Positions 35,901 to 45,500 of a stretch of DNA of 62,791 nt are shown here, piece by piece; the stretch's first letter is position 1, and each line of letters begins with the position of its first letter. This stretch comes from Rhodothermus sp. (lineage in GTDB: Bacteria > Bacteroidota > Rhodothermia > Rhodothermales > Rhodothermaceae). The stretch is taken from NCBI GenBank assembly GCA_030950375.1, contig JAUZRN010000059.1, positions 1-62,791 of the forward strand. The letters are read 5' to 3'. The notes below the pieces were generated by a model, which did not search any database, was not told the origin of the DNA, and saw only the letters and a list, made by a program, of their open reading frames with translations. The translations under genes were made by a program, and so were the position numbers.

Positions 35901-37976
35901 TCAGGCTTCCGGTTCGGGACGGCGCGCTACCAGCGTCAGGATGTCGTAGGTAGCCACCAGCTCGTCATCTTGATTGGTTACATCCACATGCCATTTGACA
36001 ACGCCGCTGGGGCGTTCGCCTTTGCGTGCTTCGCGTGGAATCTTTTGCTTTACGGTCAATTTGGCCTGGATGGTGTCGCCCGGTTTAACCGGCTTTGTGA
36101 AGCGCAGGTTTTCCAGGCCGTAGTTGGCCAGTACCGGACCTGGACGGGGATCGACGAACAGACCGGCTGCGGCTGAGAGTACAAAGTAGCCGTGCGCGAC
36201 GCGTCCCTGGAAGACTTCGCTTTCGCGGGCAGCCAGATCGTCCATGTGGGCATAGAAGAAGTCGCCACTGATGCCGGCAAAGTTGACAATGTCGGCTTCA
36301 GTGACGGTGCGGCGGGCAGTTGTGTACGTCTCGCCGATGCGCAGGTCGTCGAAGTATTTCCGGAAGGGGTGTACGTCAGCTTCGGGGCGGGCAGCGCCGG
36401 GCATCCACTCGTTGCCGATCGCTGTCAGCATGTCGGGTGAGCCCTGCAGGGCGGTGCGTTGCATGTAGCGATAGAGGCCACGGATGCCGCCCATTTCTTC
36501 ACCGCCGCCGGCCCGTCCGGGGCCACCATGCACCAGATGGGGGAGCGGGGAGCCATGGCCGGTGTTCTCGCGGGCGCAGGTGCGATCCAGCACCAGCAGG
36601 CGGCCATGATAGGCGGCGGTACCCAGCACGACGGTGCGGGCCACGTCAGGATCAGCCGTCACCAGGGAGCCCACCAGGCTGCCACGCCCCATGCGAGCCA
36701 GCCGGATGGCTTCATCCAGGTCACGGTAGGGCATTACCGTATTGACAGGTCCGAACGCTTCCACAGTGTGCGGTGCTGTATGCTCGAAGGGATGGGCGCA
36801 ATAGAGCAACGTCGGTGCAAAGAAAGCGCCGCGTTCAAGATCGGCTTCCACGAGCTGCAGGTCGCTGTCGCCGCCGCAGACAATTTCGCCGGCGGCAGCC
36901 AGTTCCTGCAGGCGGCTGCGCACTTCGGCCACCTGGTCGCGGCTTACCAGCGGTCCCATCTGTACGCGTTCGTTGGCCGGGTCGCCTACTACCACCTCGC
37001 GCAGGCGCTTAGAGAGTGCCTCGAGTACGGCATCGACACGGTCGGCCGGTACCAGCGTGCGCCGAATCGCCGTGCAGCGCTGCCCCGTCTTGATCGTCAT
37101 TTCCCGGACCACTTCGTTCAGGAAGAGATCGAACTCGGGCATGTCGGGGGTGACGTCGGGGCCGAGCATGGAAAAGTTGAGCGAGTCGGCCTCCATGTTG
37201 AAGCGTACGGCTTCGCGTAGTACGGTGGGGTGCGACTTTAGCCGCAGCCCGGTTTCGGCCGAGCCTGTGAACGTGACCACGTCCTGGCCGGTCAGGTGGT
37301 CGAACAGGTCTCCCACGCCGCCGCAGATAAGTTGCAGCGCCCCTTCGGGCAGGAGGCCTGATTCGAGCAGGAGGCGGACGACACGTTCAGCGACGTAGGC
37401 TGTTACCGAAGCGGGCTTGACGATGGCGGGCATGCCGGCCAGGAAGGTGGGGGCCAGTTTTTCCAGCATGCCCCAGCAGGGGAAGTTGAAGGCGTTGATA
37501 TGGACGGCCACGCCTTCAAGTGGCACCAGCAGATGGTGCCCCAGGAAAGTGCCGCCCCGGGAGATGCGTTCGGGTTCGCCTTCGAGCAGGAAGCGTTCAT
37601 CAGGTAGTTCGCGGCGGCCTTTACTGGCATAAACGAAGAATGTCCCGATGCCGCCGTCAATGTCGAGCCAGGCATCCTGTTTGGTAGCGCCAGTGGCTCG
37701 CGAGAGCTCGTACAGTTCGGCCTTGTGTTCGTTGAGATAGAGGGCCAGGGCTTTGAGCATGCGAGCCCGTTCGTGGAAGGTCATCTGACGAAGCTTCGGA
37801 CCGCCCACGCTCCGGGCGTATTCCAGCATGCCTTTGAAGTCCAGGCCTTCACTGGAAATTTCGGCAATGGGTTCACCGGTAACCGCATGGTACACCGGGC
37901 GGCCTTTGCCCTGAGGTGTGTGCCAGCGGCCCTGAGCAAAGCTCTGCACCTTACCGAGATAGACGGTCGTCTCCAT
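35901..37976 (-). CDS. paaZ: Bifunctional oxepin-CoA hydrolase / dehydrosuberyl-CoA semialdehyde dehydrogenase
   Basis: Opens the oxepin ring of 2-oxepin-2(3H)-ylideneacetyl-CoA and oxidises the resulting aldehyde. The 691-residue protein has an N-terminal ALDH (about 1-520): INAFNFPCWGMLEKLAPTFL, VTFTGSAETG and the catalytic Cys in KTGQRCTAIRR. The C-terminal MaoC-like hydratase (about 535-691) carries the Asp/His pair in FAGISGDFFYAHMD and FQGRVAHGYF. Both halves are complete. It is the last gene of the operon and is followed by a strong terminator. Confidence 0.95.
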   Translation of the reverse strand: METTVYLGKVQSFAQGRWHTPQGKGRPVYHAVTGEPIAEISSEGLDFKGMLEYARSVGGPKLRQMTFHERARMLKALALYLNEHKAELYELSRATGATKQDAWLDIDGGIGTFFVYASKGRRELPDERFLLEGEPERISRGGTFLGHHLLVPLEGVAVHINAFNFPCWGMLEKLAPTFLAGMPAIVKPASVTAYVAERVVRLLLESGLLPEGALQLICGGVGDLFDHLTGQDVVTFTGSAETGLRLKSHPTVLREAVRFNMEADSLNFSMLGPDVTPDMPEFDLFLNEVVREMTIKTGQRCTAIRRTLVPADRVDAVLEALSKRLREVVVGDPANERVQMGPLVSRDQVAEVRSRLQELAAAGEIVCGGDSDLQLVEADLERGAFFAPTLLYCAHPFEHTAPHTVEAFGPVNTVMPYRDLDEAIRLARMGRGSLVGSLVTADPDVARTVVLGTAAYHGRLLVLDRTCARENTGHGSPLPHLVHGGPGRAGGGEEMGGIRGLYRYMQRTALQGSPDMLTAIGNEWMPGAARPEADVHPFRKYFDDLRIGETYTTARRTVTEADIVNFAGISGDFFYAHMDDLAARESEVFQGRVAHGYFVLSAAAGLFVDPRPGPVLANYGLENLRFTKPVKPGDTIQAKLTVKQKIPREARKGERPSGVVKWHVDVTNQDDELVATYDILTLVARRPEPEA

Positions 37977-38012
37977 GGTATCTGGCGGTTGGTTGTGGGG
38001 CTAACGGGGGCC

Positions 38013-38630
38013 TTATGTATCTTGCTGGAGTTCGGTAATGGTTTCGCGGAAGGTTTTGTAGATAGCTTCCATTTTGGGACGATCGGGAGGTACCTCACGC
38101 AGGGGCTCACAGGGGCGAAGGCTCCGGCGTAGCTGTTCTGGAAGCTGCTGGTAGAGTCGGGTGCCGGCCGTTTTCCAGGCCAGCCGTTCATCGCTGACCT
38201 CTCCCACAAGGCGGGCCGGTACACCCACGGCAATCTTGCGGTCGGGGATCTTCATGCGTTCCGGGACCAGCGTCAGCGCTCCGACGATGCTACCGGCACC
38301 TACCACGGCATGGTCCATCACCACGGCGTTCATGCCCACCAGCGCATTGCGGCCGATTCGGGCACCATGGATGATGGCGCCGTGCCCGATGTGGGCCGCT
38401 TCTTCCAGGACGACGGTGAGCCCGGGAAACATGTGGATGACGCAGTTTTCCTGCACGTTGCAGCCGTCTTCAATGATGATTTCGCCCCAGTCACCCCGGA
38501 TGACGGCACCGGCGGCTACGTACACATTGCGACCGATTACGACGTTGCCGATCACCGTCGCGTTGGGGTGGATGAAGGCACTTTCGTGAACAACCGGGCG
38601 AAAGCCTTCGAATTCAAAGATGTTGGCCAT
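38013..38630 (-). CDS. paaY: PaaY-type hexapeptide-repeat protein
   Basis: A 205-residue left-handed beta-helix protein like gamma-carbonic anhydrase. In phenylacetate catabolism PaaY acts as a thioesterase against dead-end CoA products. Hexapeptide turns run from about residue 10 to 130 (NATVIGNVVIGRNVYVAAGAV). Metal-type His residues lie in QENCVIHMF and HIGHGAIIHG. The C-terminal helix YKTFRETITELQQ is present. It sits between paaJ and paaZ, 15 and 36 bases away. Confidence 0.9.
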   Translation of the reverse strand: MANIFEFEGFRPVVHESAFIHPNATVIGNVVIGRNVYVAAGAVIRGDWGEIIIEDGCNVQENCVIHMFPGLTVVLEEAAHIGHGAIIHGARIGRNALVGMNAVVMDHAVVGAGSIVGALTLVPERMKIPDRKIAVGVPARLVGEVSDERLAWKTAGTRLYQQLPEQLRRSLRPCEPLREVPPDRPKMEAIYKTFRETITELQQDT

Positions 38631-38645
38631 GGTCTGCGTAGGTTG

Positions 38646-39851
38646 CTATATCCGTTCGATGACGGTAGCCATGCCCTGGCCAACGCCCACGCAGAGCGTG
38701 CAGAGGGCGTAGCGGGCCTGGCGTTGTTCCAGCTCAATGGTGGCGGTCAGGATCAACCGGGCACCCGACATACCCAGGGGGTGGCCAAGTGCAATAGCGC
38801 CCCCGTTGGGGTTCAGGCGTGGATCGTCGTCGGCCAACCCCCATTGCCGCACGCAGGCCAGTACCTGTGCGGCAAAGGCTTCGTTGAGTTCGATCACGTC
38901 CAGGTCGTCGAACGTCAGGTGCGCCCGTTGTAGCGCTCGACGAGCTGCTTCTACCGGCCCGATGCCCATGATGCGAGGCTCTACACCGACGACAGCGGAG
39001 CTGACGATGCGCGCCTTTGGCTTTAGATTGAAACGACGGACCGCGTCTTCCGAGGCCAGCAGCAACGCACAGGCACCGTCGTTGAGGCCCGAGGAATTGC
39101 CGGCTGTCACGGTGCCATCTTTCCGAAAAACCGGAGGCAGCTTGGCAAGTGCTTCGAGTGTGGTCTCCGGCCGGATGTGTTCATCGTCCTGCACCAGTCG
39201 GGGAGGCGCTTTGGGCTGGGGGGCTTCTACCGGAACGATCTCCAGCGCCAGACGCCCCTGCTCACGAGCTGCCGCAGCCTTCTTGTGGGAACGATAGGCG
39301 AACCGATCCTGATCTTCACGAGCAATGCCGTACAGTTCCACAAGGTTCTCGGCGGTGCAGCCCATCGGTTCAGCGCCGTAGCGGGCTTCCATTTTCGGAT
39401 TGACGAAACGCCAGCCCAGGCTGGTGTCGTAGAGTTCGACGTCACGCCCAAAGGGGCGGCTGGCTTTAGAGAGTACGAAGGGGGCGCGCGTCATGTGCTC
39501 GATACCGCCGGCCAGGTACAGGTCGCCGTCGCCAGCCCGGATGGCACGGGCTGCTTCCACGACGGCGCTCATGCCGGAGGCACAGAGGCGGTTGATCGTG
39601 ACACCCGGCACGCTGGGGGGCAGACCGGCCAGCAACAACGCCATGCGGGCTACGTTGCGGTTATCTTCGCCGGCCTGGTTGGCACAGCCCATATACACGT
39701 CGTCGATGGCGGCCGGGTCGATTTCTGGATGTCGGTCCAGCAGGGCATGGAGTACGTGGGCGGCCAGATCGTCGGCCCGTACGGTGGCCAACGCGCCCCC
39801 CAGGCGTCCGATGGGGGTTCGTACCCCGTCGATGATATAGGCGTCCCGCAT
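38646..39851 (-). CDS. paaJ: 3-oxoadipyl-CoA / 3-oxo-5,6-dehydrosuberyl-CoA thiolase
   Basis: Thiolase that releases acetyl-CoA at two points of the phenylacetate pathway. The 401-residue protein has nucleophile Cys in TINRLCASGMSAV near residue 90, the His in NPNGGAIALGHPLGMSGAR and the second Cys in ALCTLCVGVGQG. The ATG at 39851 begins MRDAYIIDGVRTPIGR, the standard thiolase start. A 47-base gap to paaI carries the AAGCGCTT operator-like site, so transcription may also begin here. Confidence 0.94.
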   Translation of the reverse strand: MRDAYIIDGVRTPIGRLGGALATVRADDLAAHVLHALLDRHPEIDPAAIDDVYMGCANQAGEDNRNVARMALLLAGLPPSVPGVTINRLCASGMSAVVEAARAIRAGDGDLYLAGGIEHMTRAPFVLSKASRPFGRDVELYDTSLGWRFVNPKMEARYGAEPMGCTAENLVELYGIAREDQDRFAYRSHKKAAAAREQGRLALEIVPVEAPQPKAPPRLVQDDEHIRPETTLEALAKLPPVFRKDGTVTAGNSSGLNDGACALLLASEDAVRRFNLKPKARIVSSAVVGVEPRIMGIGPVEAARRALQRAHLTFDDLDVIELNEAFAAQVLACVRQWGLADDDPRLNPNGGAIALGHPLGMSGARLILTATIELEQRQARYALCTLCVGVGQGMATVIERI

Positions 39852-39873
39852 ACGACTCGGGTTGGTTGCGAAC

Positions 39874-39890
39874 TGAAAAGCGCTTCCGAA
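39874..39890. promoter_or_regulatory. Putative LacI-type operator in front of paaJ
   Basis: Palindrome AAGCGCTT at 39878-39885 within AAAAGCGCTTCCGAA, identical over 15 bases to the site upstream of hutU. It occupies the only sizeable gap in the paaG-Z operon, 27 bases before the paaJ start. Confidence 0.5.
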
Positions 39891-39898
39891 CAAACGGA

Positions 39899-40357
39899 TC
39901 AGGCGTGGGGCTGTTTCGTGCGGTACACCGTACCGCGCACAAAGGCTACACGGGTCCCATCGGCCCGTGTCACCACCACGTCGTAGAGGGCCACACGGTT
40001 GCCAGCTGATACTTCTTCAGCCGTGGCCGTAAGCACATCGCCGGCCCGGACAGGCGTGGCAAAGAACACGGAGCTTTCGAGCGTCATGGTTACCGAGCCG
40101 CAGGTGTTCGAAGCAAAAGCCAGGGCGCTATCGGCCAGGGCAAAGGCGATCCCCCCATGGGCGACGGCAAAGCCGTTCAGCATTTCCGGGCGTACGGTCA
40201 TGCGTACGACGGCCCGGCCAGGCGTAACCGCCAGCACTTCGATCCCCAGCCACTGGCTGAACGCATCCCGGGCCATCATCTGGTCCACGATCCGACGGGC
40301 CCGCTGCTCGGGCGTTTCGTTTTTTGTTTCCGCAGGCATAAAGTCGTGACTGCTCAT
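39899..40357 (-). CDS. paaI: Hydroxyphenylacetyl-CoA thioesterase PaaI
   Basis: Hotdog-fold thioesterase of 152 residues that hydrolyses aryl-CoA intermediates and so protects the CoA pool. The family motif is MLNGFAVAHGGIAFALADSALAFASN, with the catalytic Asn, Gly and Asp; the last half has TPVRAGDVLTATAEE and GNRVALYDVVV. It is eight bases downstream of paaH. Confidence 0.94.
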   Translation of the reverse strand: MSSHDFMPAETKNETPEQRARRIVDQMMARDAFSQWLGIEVLAVTPGRAVVRMTVRPEMLNGFAVAHGGIAFALADSALAFASNTCGSVTMTLESSVFFATPVRAGDVLTATAEEVSAGNRVALYDVVVTRADGTRVAFVRGTVYRTKQPHA

Positions 40358-40365
40358 GGCAGGAC

Positions 40366-41562
40366 TCAGGTGTCGGCTTCTTCAAAGAAGCGCATATTTC
40401 GATGGATCATCTGGCGGAAAAGCGGGCTGGGACGGTAGCGATCTTCACGGTAGGTATCGTAGAGCGATTCCATCCAGCCCAGCACAGTTTGCAGTCCCAG
40501 CTCATCAGCCCAGTGAAGCAAACCCTTCGGGTAGTTTACGCCCAGTTGCATGGCCCGGTCAATGTCTTCGGGTGAAGCAATGCGCCAGAAGACGGCATCA
40601 ACAGCTTCGTTGATCAGCATGGCCAGAATTCGCTGAAAAATTTGCTGGCCGAGCGTCGGATCCGTAACCGGGGAGGGGTTAGTAGCGCCTTCCCGGTAGT
40701 CGTAAAAGCCGATACCGGTTTTGCGCCCCAGTCGGCCCGCTTCGACCATGCGTTGCTGCGTGAACGAAGGACGATAGCGGGGTTCGTAGAAGCATGCTTT
40801 CCAGAGCGTTTCGGTCACGCGAAAGTTGATGTCGTTGCCGATCAGGTCCATCAATTCGAAGGGACCCATGCGGAAGCCTCCGAACGTGCGCATGGCCCAG
40901 TCGATGGTAGGCACGTCGGCGATGCCTTCCTCCAGAATGCGCAGGGCTTCGCCATAAAAGGGACGGGCCACCCGGTTGACGATGAAGCCTGGCGTGTCGC
41001 GGGCAACGACGGGCGTTTTGCCCCAGGCTTCCACTAATGAGCGCGTACAGGCTACTACTTCGGAGGCTGTGGCCACGCCCGGGACTATTTCGACCAGTGG
41101 CATCAGGGGGGCTGGATTGAAAAAATGCAATCCAAGCACCCGTTCCGGTCGCTGGCAGGCCGAAGCAATGGCCGTCACCGACAGCGACGATGTATTGGTG
41201 GCCAGGATGGCCTCTGGCGCAACCAGGCGTTCCAGCTGGGCAAAAAGGGTCTGCTTGGCCGCCAGATCCTCGACAATAGCTTCGATGATCAGCCCGCAGG
41301 TTGCCAATGGTTCCGGTCCGTCGCGCAGAAACGTGATGCGCTTCAGGATTTCGGCATCCTGGCCCGGTGCCAGCTTGCCTTTTGCGACCAATCGGCTCAG
41401 GATGCGTTCGAGAAAAGCACGGGCATCTTCCAGTGCTCGGGGATTGCTGTCATGGAGCAGGACCGGATGGCCGAAGGTGGCGGCCACCTGGGCAATGCCG
41501 CGTCCCATCGTGCCGGCACCAACGATGCCCACGAGGGTGGCAGCGGTGAGGGTTGGTGTCAT
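40366..41562 (-). CDS. paaH: 3-hydroxyadipyl-CoA dehydrogenase
   Basis: NAD-dependent 3-hydroxyacyl-CoA dehydrogenase, 398 residues. The Rossmann start is VGIVGAGTMGRGIAQVAA, NTSSLSVTAIASA follows, and GLHFFNPAPLMPLVEIVPG contains the catalytic His. DTPGFIVNRVARPFY and FRMGPFELMDLIGND are the C-terminal domain motifs. A second, shorter repeat of the C-terminal domain reaches the end. It is 12 bases after paaG. Confidence 0.95.
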   Translation of the reverse strand: MTPTLTAATLVGIVGAGTMGRGIAQVAATFGHPVLLHDSNPRALEDARAFLERILSRLVAKGKLAPGQDAEILKRITFLRDGPEPLATCGLIIEAIVEDLAAKQTLFAQLERLVAPEAILATNTSSLSVTAIASACQRPERVLGLHFFNPAPLMPLVEIVPGVATASEVVACTRSLVEAWGKTPVVARDTPGFIVNRVARPFYGEALRILEEGIADVPTIDWAMRTFGGFRMGPFELMDLIGNDINFRVTETLWKACFYEPRYRPSFTQQRMVEAGRLGRKTGIGFYDYREGATNPSPVTDPTLGQQIFQRILAMLINEAVDAVFWRIASPEDIDRAMQLGVNYPKGLLHWADELGLQTVLGWMESLYDTYREDRYRPSPLFRQMIHRNMRFFEEADT

Positions 41563-41574
41563 GGTAGTGCGTGG

Positions 41575-42366
41575 CTAACGTCCCTGGAAAACCGGTGGGC
41601 GCTTTTCGAGGAAGGCGGCAACGCCCTCCTGATAGTCGTGTGTGCGACCAGCTTCAGCCTGCAGTTCGGCTTCCAGTTCAAGCTGGGCATCCAGGTCGCT
41701 GGTGAAGGAGCGATTCAGGGCACGCTTGATCATGCCCAGGGCACGGGTAGGCATGGCCGCCAGGCGGCGTGCCAGTGCCATGGCTTCATCCATCAGGCGG
41801 TCGGCCGGACACACCTGATAGATCAGTCCCATTGCGTGGGCCTCGGAAGCTGAAAGCTTGTCGGCCAGCATCATCAGGGCCGTTGCCCGGGCCTGTCCAA
41901 CCAGACGAGGCAGTAGGAAGGTGCCACCGCTGTCAGGGATCAGGCCGATGCGCGAAAAAGCCTGAATGAAGGTGGCCTGATCAGCAGCTACCACGAAATC
42001 GCAGGCCAGCGCAATGTTGGCACCGGCGCCGGCGGCGGCGCCGTTGACGGCCGCCACAAAGGGCTTTTCGGTATGCCGGATAAGCCGGATGATCGGATTG
42101 TACTGGGCACGTACAATCTCGCCGAGGTCCGGAGCTGGTTCGCCTTCGCGCGGCAGCACGGCCTGCAGGTCCTGGCCGGCACAGAAGGCGCGTCCAGCCC
42201 CGGTCAACACAATGGCACGCACCGTCGGATCGTCGGCCGCCCGCTGCAGGGCGTCAATGGTTTCGTCGGCCATCGGCCGATGGAAGCTGTTCAGTACCTC
42301 TGGCCGGTTCAGCGTGAGCGTCGCCACGCCGCTGTCGCATTCATAACGAATGAAACGGTAATGCAT
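41575..42366 (-). CDS. paaG: 1,2-epoxyphenylacetyl-CoA isomerase
   Basis: Crotonase-family enzyme that converts ring-1,2-epoxyphenylacetyl-CoA to oxepin-CoA. The 263-residue protein has the oxyanion-hole segments AFCAGQDLQAVLP and NGAAAGAGANIALACDFV, and SRIGLIPDSGGTFLLPRLVG, where the PaaG-type Asp replaces the hydratase Glu. The position at the head of paaG-H-I-J-Y-Z supports the role. The start lies 190 bases from the divergent hydratase gene; both probably use promoters in that gap. Confidence 0.93.
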   Translation of the reverse strand: MHYRFIRYECDSGVATLTLNRPEVLNSFHRPMADETIDALQRAADDPTVRAIVLTGAGRAFCAGQDLQAVLPREGEPAPDLGEIVRAQYNPIIRLIRHTEKPFVAAVNGAAAGAGANIALACDFVVAADQATFIQAFSRIGLIPDSGGTFLLPRLVGQARATALMMLADKLSASEAHAMGLIYQVCPADRLMDEAMALARRLAAMPTRALGMIKRALNRSFTSDLDAQLELEAELQAEAGRTHDYQEGVAAFLEKRPPVFQGR

Positions 42367-42494
42367 GGTGCTTCTCAGGTTGAGCGCAGTTCCAGGAAAA
42401 GAAACTTATGAAAAGAAAACCTAAAACGGAAAGACTCCGAGCGTCGGAGGCGATGCGAAGTCTGTCCGAAAATCGGCCCGGGGAGACGGGCGGC

Positions 42495-42540
42495 TTGAAG
42501 AGAGGGGGAAAGGTTTGGTATAATAGAAGCGCTTCCATCC
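42495..42540 (+). promoter_or_regulatory. Promoter with overlapping palindromic operator in front of the hydratase operon
   Basis: TTGAAG (42495-42500), 18 bases, then a perfect TATAAT (42519-42524). Two bases later is the palindrome AAGCGCTT (42527-42534), within AGAAGCGCTTCC, covering the expected transcription start. This is the arrangement of a repressor-controlled promoter. The same core occurs upstream of hutU and paaJ. Confidence 0.65.
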
Positions 42541-42556
42541 AAATGTTACGAGGCAG

Positions 42557-43333
42557 GTGTTTTCGTTTGCTACATTGCAGGTCGAAGCGGACGACCAGGG
42601 CATTGTGTGCTGTACCTTTAACCGCCCAGAGGTGCGCAATGCCCTTAATCTGGAGATGGTTCAAGAGATACGTCAGTTGCTGGAGCAGCTGGCTGTCCGT
42701 AACGAAGTGCGCGTACTGATCTTTACCGGAGCCGGCAACCAGGCATTTGTCAGCGGCGCTGATATTGCTGAGCTCCGAAAGCGGGGACGGGCCGAAGCGC
42801 TACAGCGGATCAATAACAGCCTGTTTCGAGAAATTGAGCAGTTTCCGGTGCCGACCATCGCGGCTGTGCGCGGTTGGGCCCTGGGGGGAGGGTGTGAGCT
42901 GGCTATGGCCTGCGACTTGCGCGTTGCTGGAGAGAGCGCTCGCTTCGGACAGCCCGAAGTCCGGCTGGGTATTATTCCCGGTGCCGGGGCTACGTATCGA
43001 CTTCCACGTCTGGTAGGTACGGGTAAAGCTCGTGAGCTGATCTTTACCGGTCGTATTATTGAAGCCGCCGAGGCGCTGGCGATCGGACTGGTCAACTATG
43101 TGGTGCCTGACGATCAAGTGCTGGAAAAAGCCCGGGCGCTGGCCGAAGAGATCGCAGCAGGTAGTCCGCTGGCTGTTCGTTTCGCCAAGATGGCGCTGAA
43201 CGCAGCCGCCGAGATGAGCACCGACGCCGGATTGACGCTGGAGACCATCATGCAGGCTGTGCTCTTTGAAGACGAAGAAAAGTACCGGCGCATGACCGAT
43301 TTTCTGGAGCGCAGACGTGCGCGTAAATCCTGA
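42557..43333 (+). CDS. Enoyl-CoA hydratase/isomerase, PaaF-like
   Basis: A 258-residue crotonase. Oxyanion-hole motifs are AFVSGADIAEL and RGWALGGGCELAMACDLR; both hydratase Glu residues are present (GGGCE and GQPEVRLGIIPGAGATYRL). It would hydrate 2,3-dehydroadipyl-CoA (PaaF) in this setting, though general short-chain activity is possible. Start at GTG 42557 is uncertain; no ATG is available upstream in frame. It is followed by the E1 gene after seven bases. Confidence 0.88.
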   Translation: MFSFATLQVEADDQGIVCCTFNRPEVRNALNLEMVQEIRQLLEQLAVRNEVRVLIFTGAGNQAFVSGADIAELRKRGRAEALQRINNSLFREIEQFPVPTIAAVRGWALGGGCELAMACDLRVAGESARFGQPEVRLGIIPGAGATYRLPRLVGTGKARELIFTGRIIEAAEALAIGLVNYVVPDDQVLEKARALAEEIAAGSPLAVRFAKMALNAAAEMSTDAGLTLETIMQAVLFEDEEKYRRMTDFLERRRARKS

Positions 43334-43340
43334 CAAGGCG

Positions 43341-45473
43341 ATGGGGGGCAAACAGAACCGCACAACAGGCACGCAACGCAAAAAGCGCCGGGCTGCGCCG
43401 GCGATGGGGCCGGATGCTGCCTTCGACTGGCAGCGTGTGGCCCGACTGGTGCTGATGGCTCGTTATCTTGATGAACTGGAAGAAACGCGCCTGCTCCCCG
43501 AGCGCAAGGTGCGTTACCAGTTTTCGGCGAAGGGGCACGAGCTGGCACAGGTGCTGCTTGGTCAGCTGCTGACGCACCCGAAAGACGGTGTCAGCACGTA
43601 CTATCGATCGCGCCCGCTGATGCTGGCCCTGGGCGTTTCGCCTGAAGAAGCGCTGGCAGCTTCGATGGGTAAGGCGGGGGGTTACAGTGATGGACGGGAT
43701 GTGGGCGTGGTGTGCAACCTGCCTGGCCGCAATGGACCAACGGTCTTGCCTATGGCCGGGGACGTCGGCTCACAGTACACACCGGGCGTCGGCTGGGCAC
43801 AGGCCATCTGCTATCGACGCGATGTGCTGCAGGAGGCAGACTACCAGGGGGCGTTGGCGGTGGTGCATGGGGGCGAGGGATCAGTGGCCACGAACGGCTT
43901 CTGGGCTGCCCTGAACATTGCCACTACGCTGCGGTTGCCTGTTCTCTTCTACATCGAAGACAATGGCTACGCGATTTCGGTGCCGGGCCATCTGCAGACG
44001 CCAGGCGGTAATATTGCCCGCAACCTTGCCGCTTTTGGCAACTTGCACGTGCTGGACGGCGACGGTACGCAACCGGAAACGGCCGCCCGCCTGTTGCACG
44101 AGGCAATAGCCCGGGTGCGCGTCGGTGAGGGACCGGTCCTGTTGCGACTGACAATGCCTCGGCTTTCGGGCCACTCCGGCCATGACAACCAGGCCTACAA
44201 ACCCCCCGAAGTGCTGGAAGCAGAACGGGCCCGTGATCCACTGCGTGCGCTGCATCGGTTTCTGGTACCTTCGGTGCTGTCGGACGACGCCTGGGCACAA
44301 CTGGAGGCCGCTGTGGCTCGGGAGGTGGAAGAGGCCCTGGCTGCTGCGCTCAAGCGGCCAGATCCGGATCCCGCACGGGTGACCCGTTATGTTTTTGCCG
44401 AGGTAGGAGAGGATGGGGCCCCGGAAATCCAGCAGGCCGGGGGCATGGCACCGGAAGGCCTCAGGCTCTCGGAGGGTACCGATCGGCCCCGACCGGAGCC
44501 GCCGCGGATCAACATGGTGGAGGCGATTCGTCGGACGCTGGCCCACGAGCTGCGCATCAACCCGCGGGTGATCGTCTTTGGCGAAGACGTGGGGCCAAAA
44601 GGCGGTGTGCATACGGCCACGCTGGGCCTGCAGGAGGAATTCGGCGAAGCCCGCGTGTTCGACACCAGCCTGTCCGAAGAGGGTATCATCGGACGGGCTG
44701 TCGGTATGGCGCTGGCCGGTCTGATGCCGGTGGCCGAGCTTCAGTTTCGAAAGTACGCGGATCCAGCTACCGAACAGCTCAACAACTGTGGGACGATCCG
44801 CTGGCGTACGGCCAATCGCTTCGCCGCACCGATTGTGGTGCGCATGCCGGGTGGATTTGCACGGGTAGGCGATCCCTGGCACAGCGTATCCGATGAGGTG
44901 CGCTGGGTACACGCGATTGGCTGGCAGGTGGCCTATCCGTCCAATGCCGAAGACGCTGTGGGTTTGCTGCGAGCGGCTATGCGCTCGCTCAATCCCACAA
45001 TCTTTTTCGAGCACCGGCTGTTGCTGGATCATCCGACGGCTCGCCGCCCCTATCCCGGCGATGACTTCGTGTTGCCCTTCGGGCGGGCTCGAATTGTGCG
45101 GTCCGGCGAGGCGCTCACCGTGGTTACCTGGGGGGCTATGGTCCATCGGTGTGAAGCGGCCTGTGAGGAGGCCGGCATCGATGCTGAAATCATCGACCTG
45201 CGTACGCTACAGCCCTGGGACCGGGACGCTGTGCTGGCTTCGGTGCAACGAACCAATCGATGCCTGATCGTGCATGAGGATACGCTGACGGCCGGCTTCG
45301 GGGCAGAGATTGCCGCCGTGCTGGCCCGTGATGCCTTCACCTACCTGGATGCACCGGTCGAGCGGCTGGCCGTCCCCGATATTCCGATTCCCTACCATCC
45401 ACAGCTACTCGAAGCAACCGTCCCCGACGTGGCCCGGATTGCAACAGCCATGCGTGCGCTGCTTGCTTTTTAA
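43341..45473 (+). CDS. 2-oxoacid dehydrogenase E1 component, alpha-beta fusion
   Basis: Thiamine-diphosphate enzyme that decarboxylates a 2-oxoacid and acylates the lipoyl group of E2. The 710-residue protein fuses both halves of a heterotetrameric E1. The alpha part (about 20-350) has the ThDP region VVHGGEGSVATNGFWAALN followed by IEDNGYAIS. The beta part (from about 390) has FGEDVGPKGGVH, EEGIIGRAVGMAL, HSVSDEVRW and LIVHEDTLTAGFGAEI. It most resembles branched-chain-type E1. No E2 or E3 gene is in the window. GTG 43317 is an alternative start. Confidence 0.88.
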   Translation: MGGKQNRTTGTQRKKRRAAPAMGPDAAFDWQRVARLVLMARYLDELEETRLLPERKVRYQFSAKGHELAQVLLGQLLTHPKDGVSTYYRSRPLMLALGVSPEEALAASMGKAGGYSDGRDVGVVCNLPGRNGPTVLPMAGDVGSQYTPGVGWAQAICYRRDVLQEADYQGALAVVHGGEGSVATNGFWAALNIATTLRLPVLFYIEDNGYAISVPGHLQTPGGNIARNLAAFGNLHVLDGDGTQPETAARLLHEAIARVRVGEGPVLLRLTMPRLSGHSGHDNQAYKPPEVLEAERARDPLRALHRFLVPSVLSDDAWAQLEAAVAREVEEALAAALKRPDPDPARVTRYVFAEVGEDGAPEIQQAGGMAPEGLRLSEGTDRPRPEPPRINMVEAIRRTLAHELRINPRVIVFGEDVGPKGGVHTATLGLQEEFGEARVFDTSLSEEGIIGRAVGMALAGLMPVAELQFRKYADPATEQLNNCGTIRWRTANRFAAPIVVRMPGGFARVGDPWHSVSDEVRWVHAIGWQVAYPSNAEDAVGLLRAAMRSLNPTIFFEHRLLLDHPTARRPYPGDDFVLPFGRARIVRSGEALTVVTWGAMVHRCEAACEEAGIDAEIIDLRTLQPWDRDAVLASVQRTNRCLIVHEDTLTAGFGAEIAAVLARDAFTYLDAPVERLAVPDIPIPYHPQLLEATVPDVARIATAMRALLAF

Positions 45474-45500
45474 GCAACCGAAAACAAGCCCTGATGCCTT

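Noticed and set aside
39177-39986. 269-residue plus-strand frame under paaJ/paaI
   Set aside because: Antisense of thiolase, no recognisable domain.
43881-45146. 421-residue frame antisense to the E1 gene
   Set aside because: Shadow of a real, motif-rich gene in GC-rich DNA; no family features.
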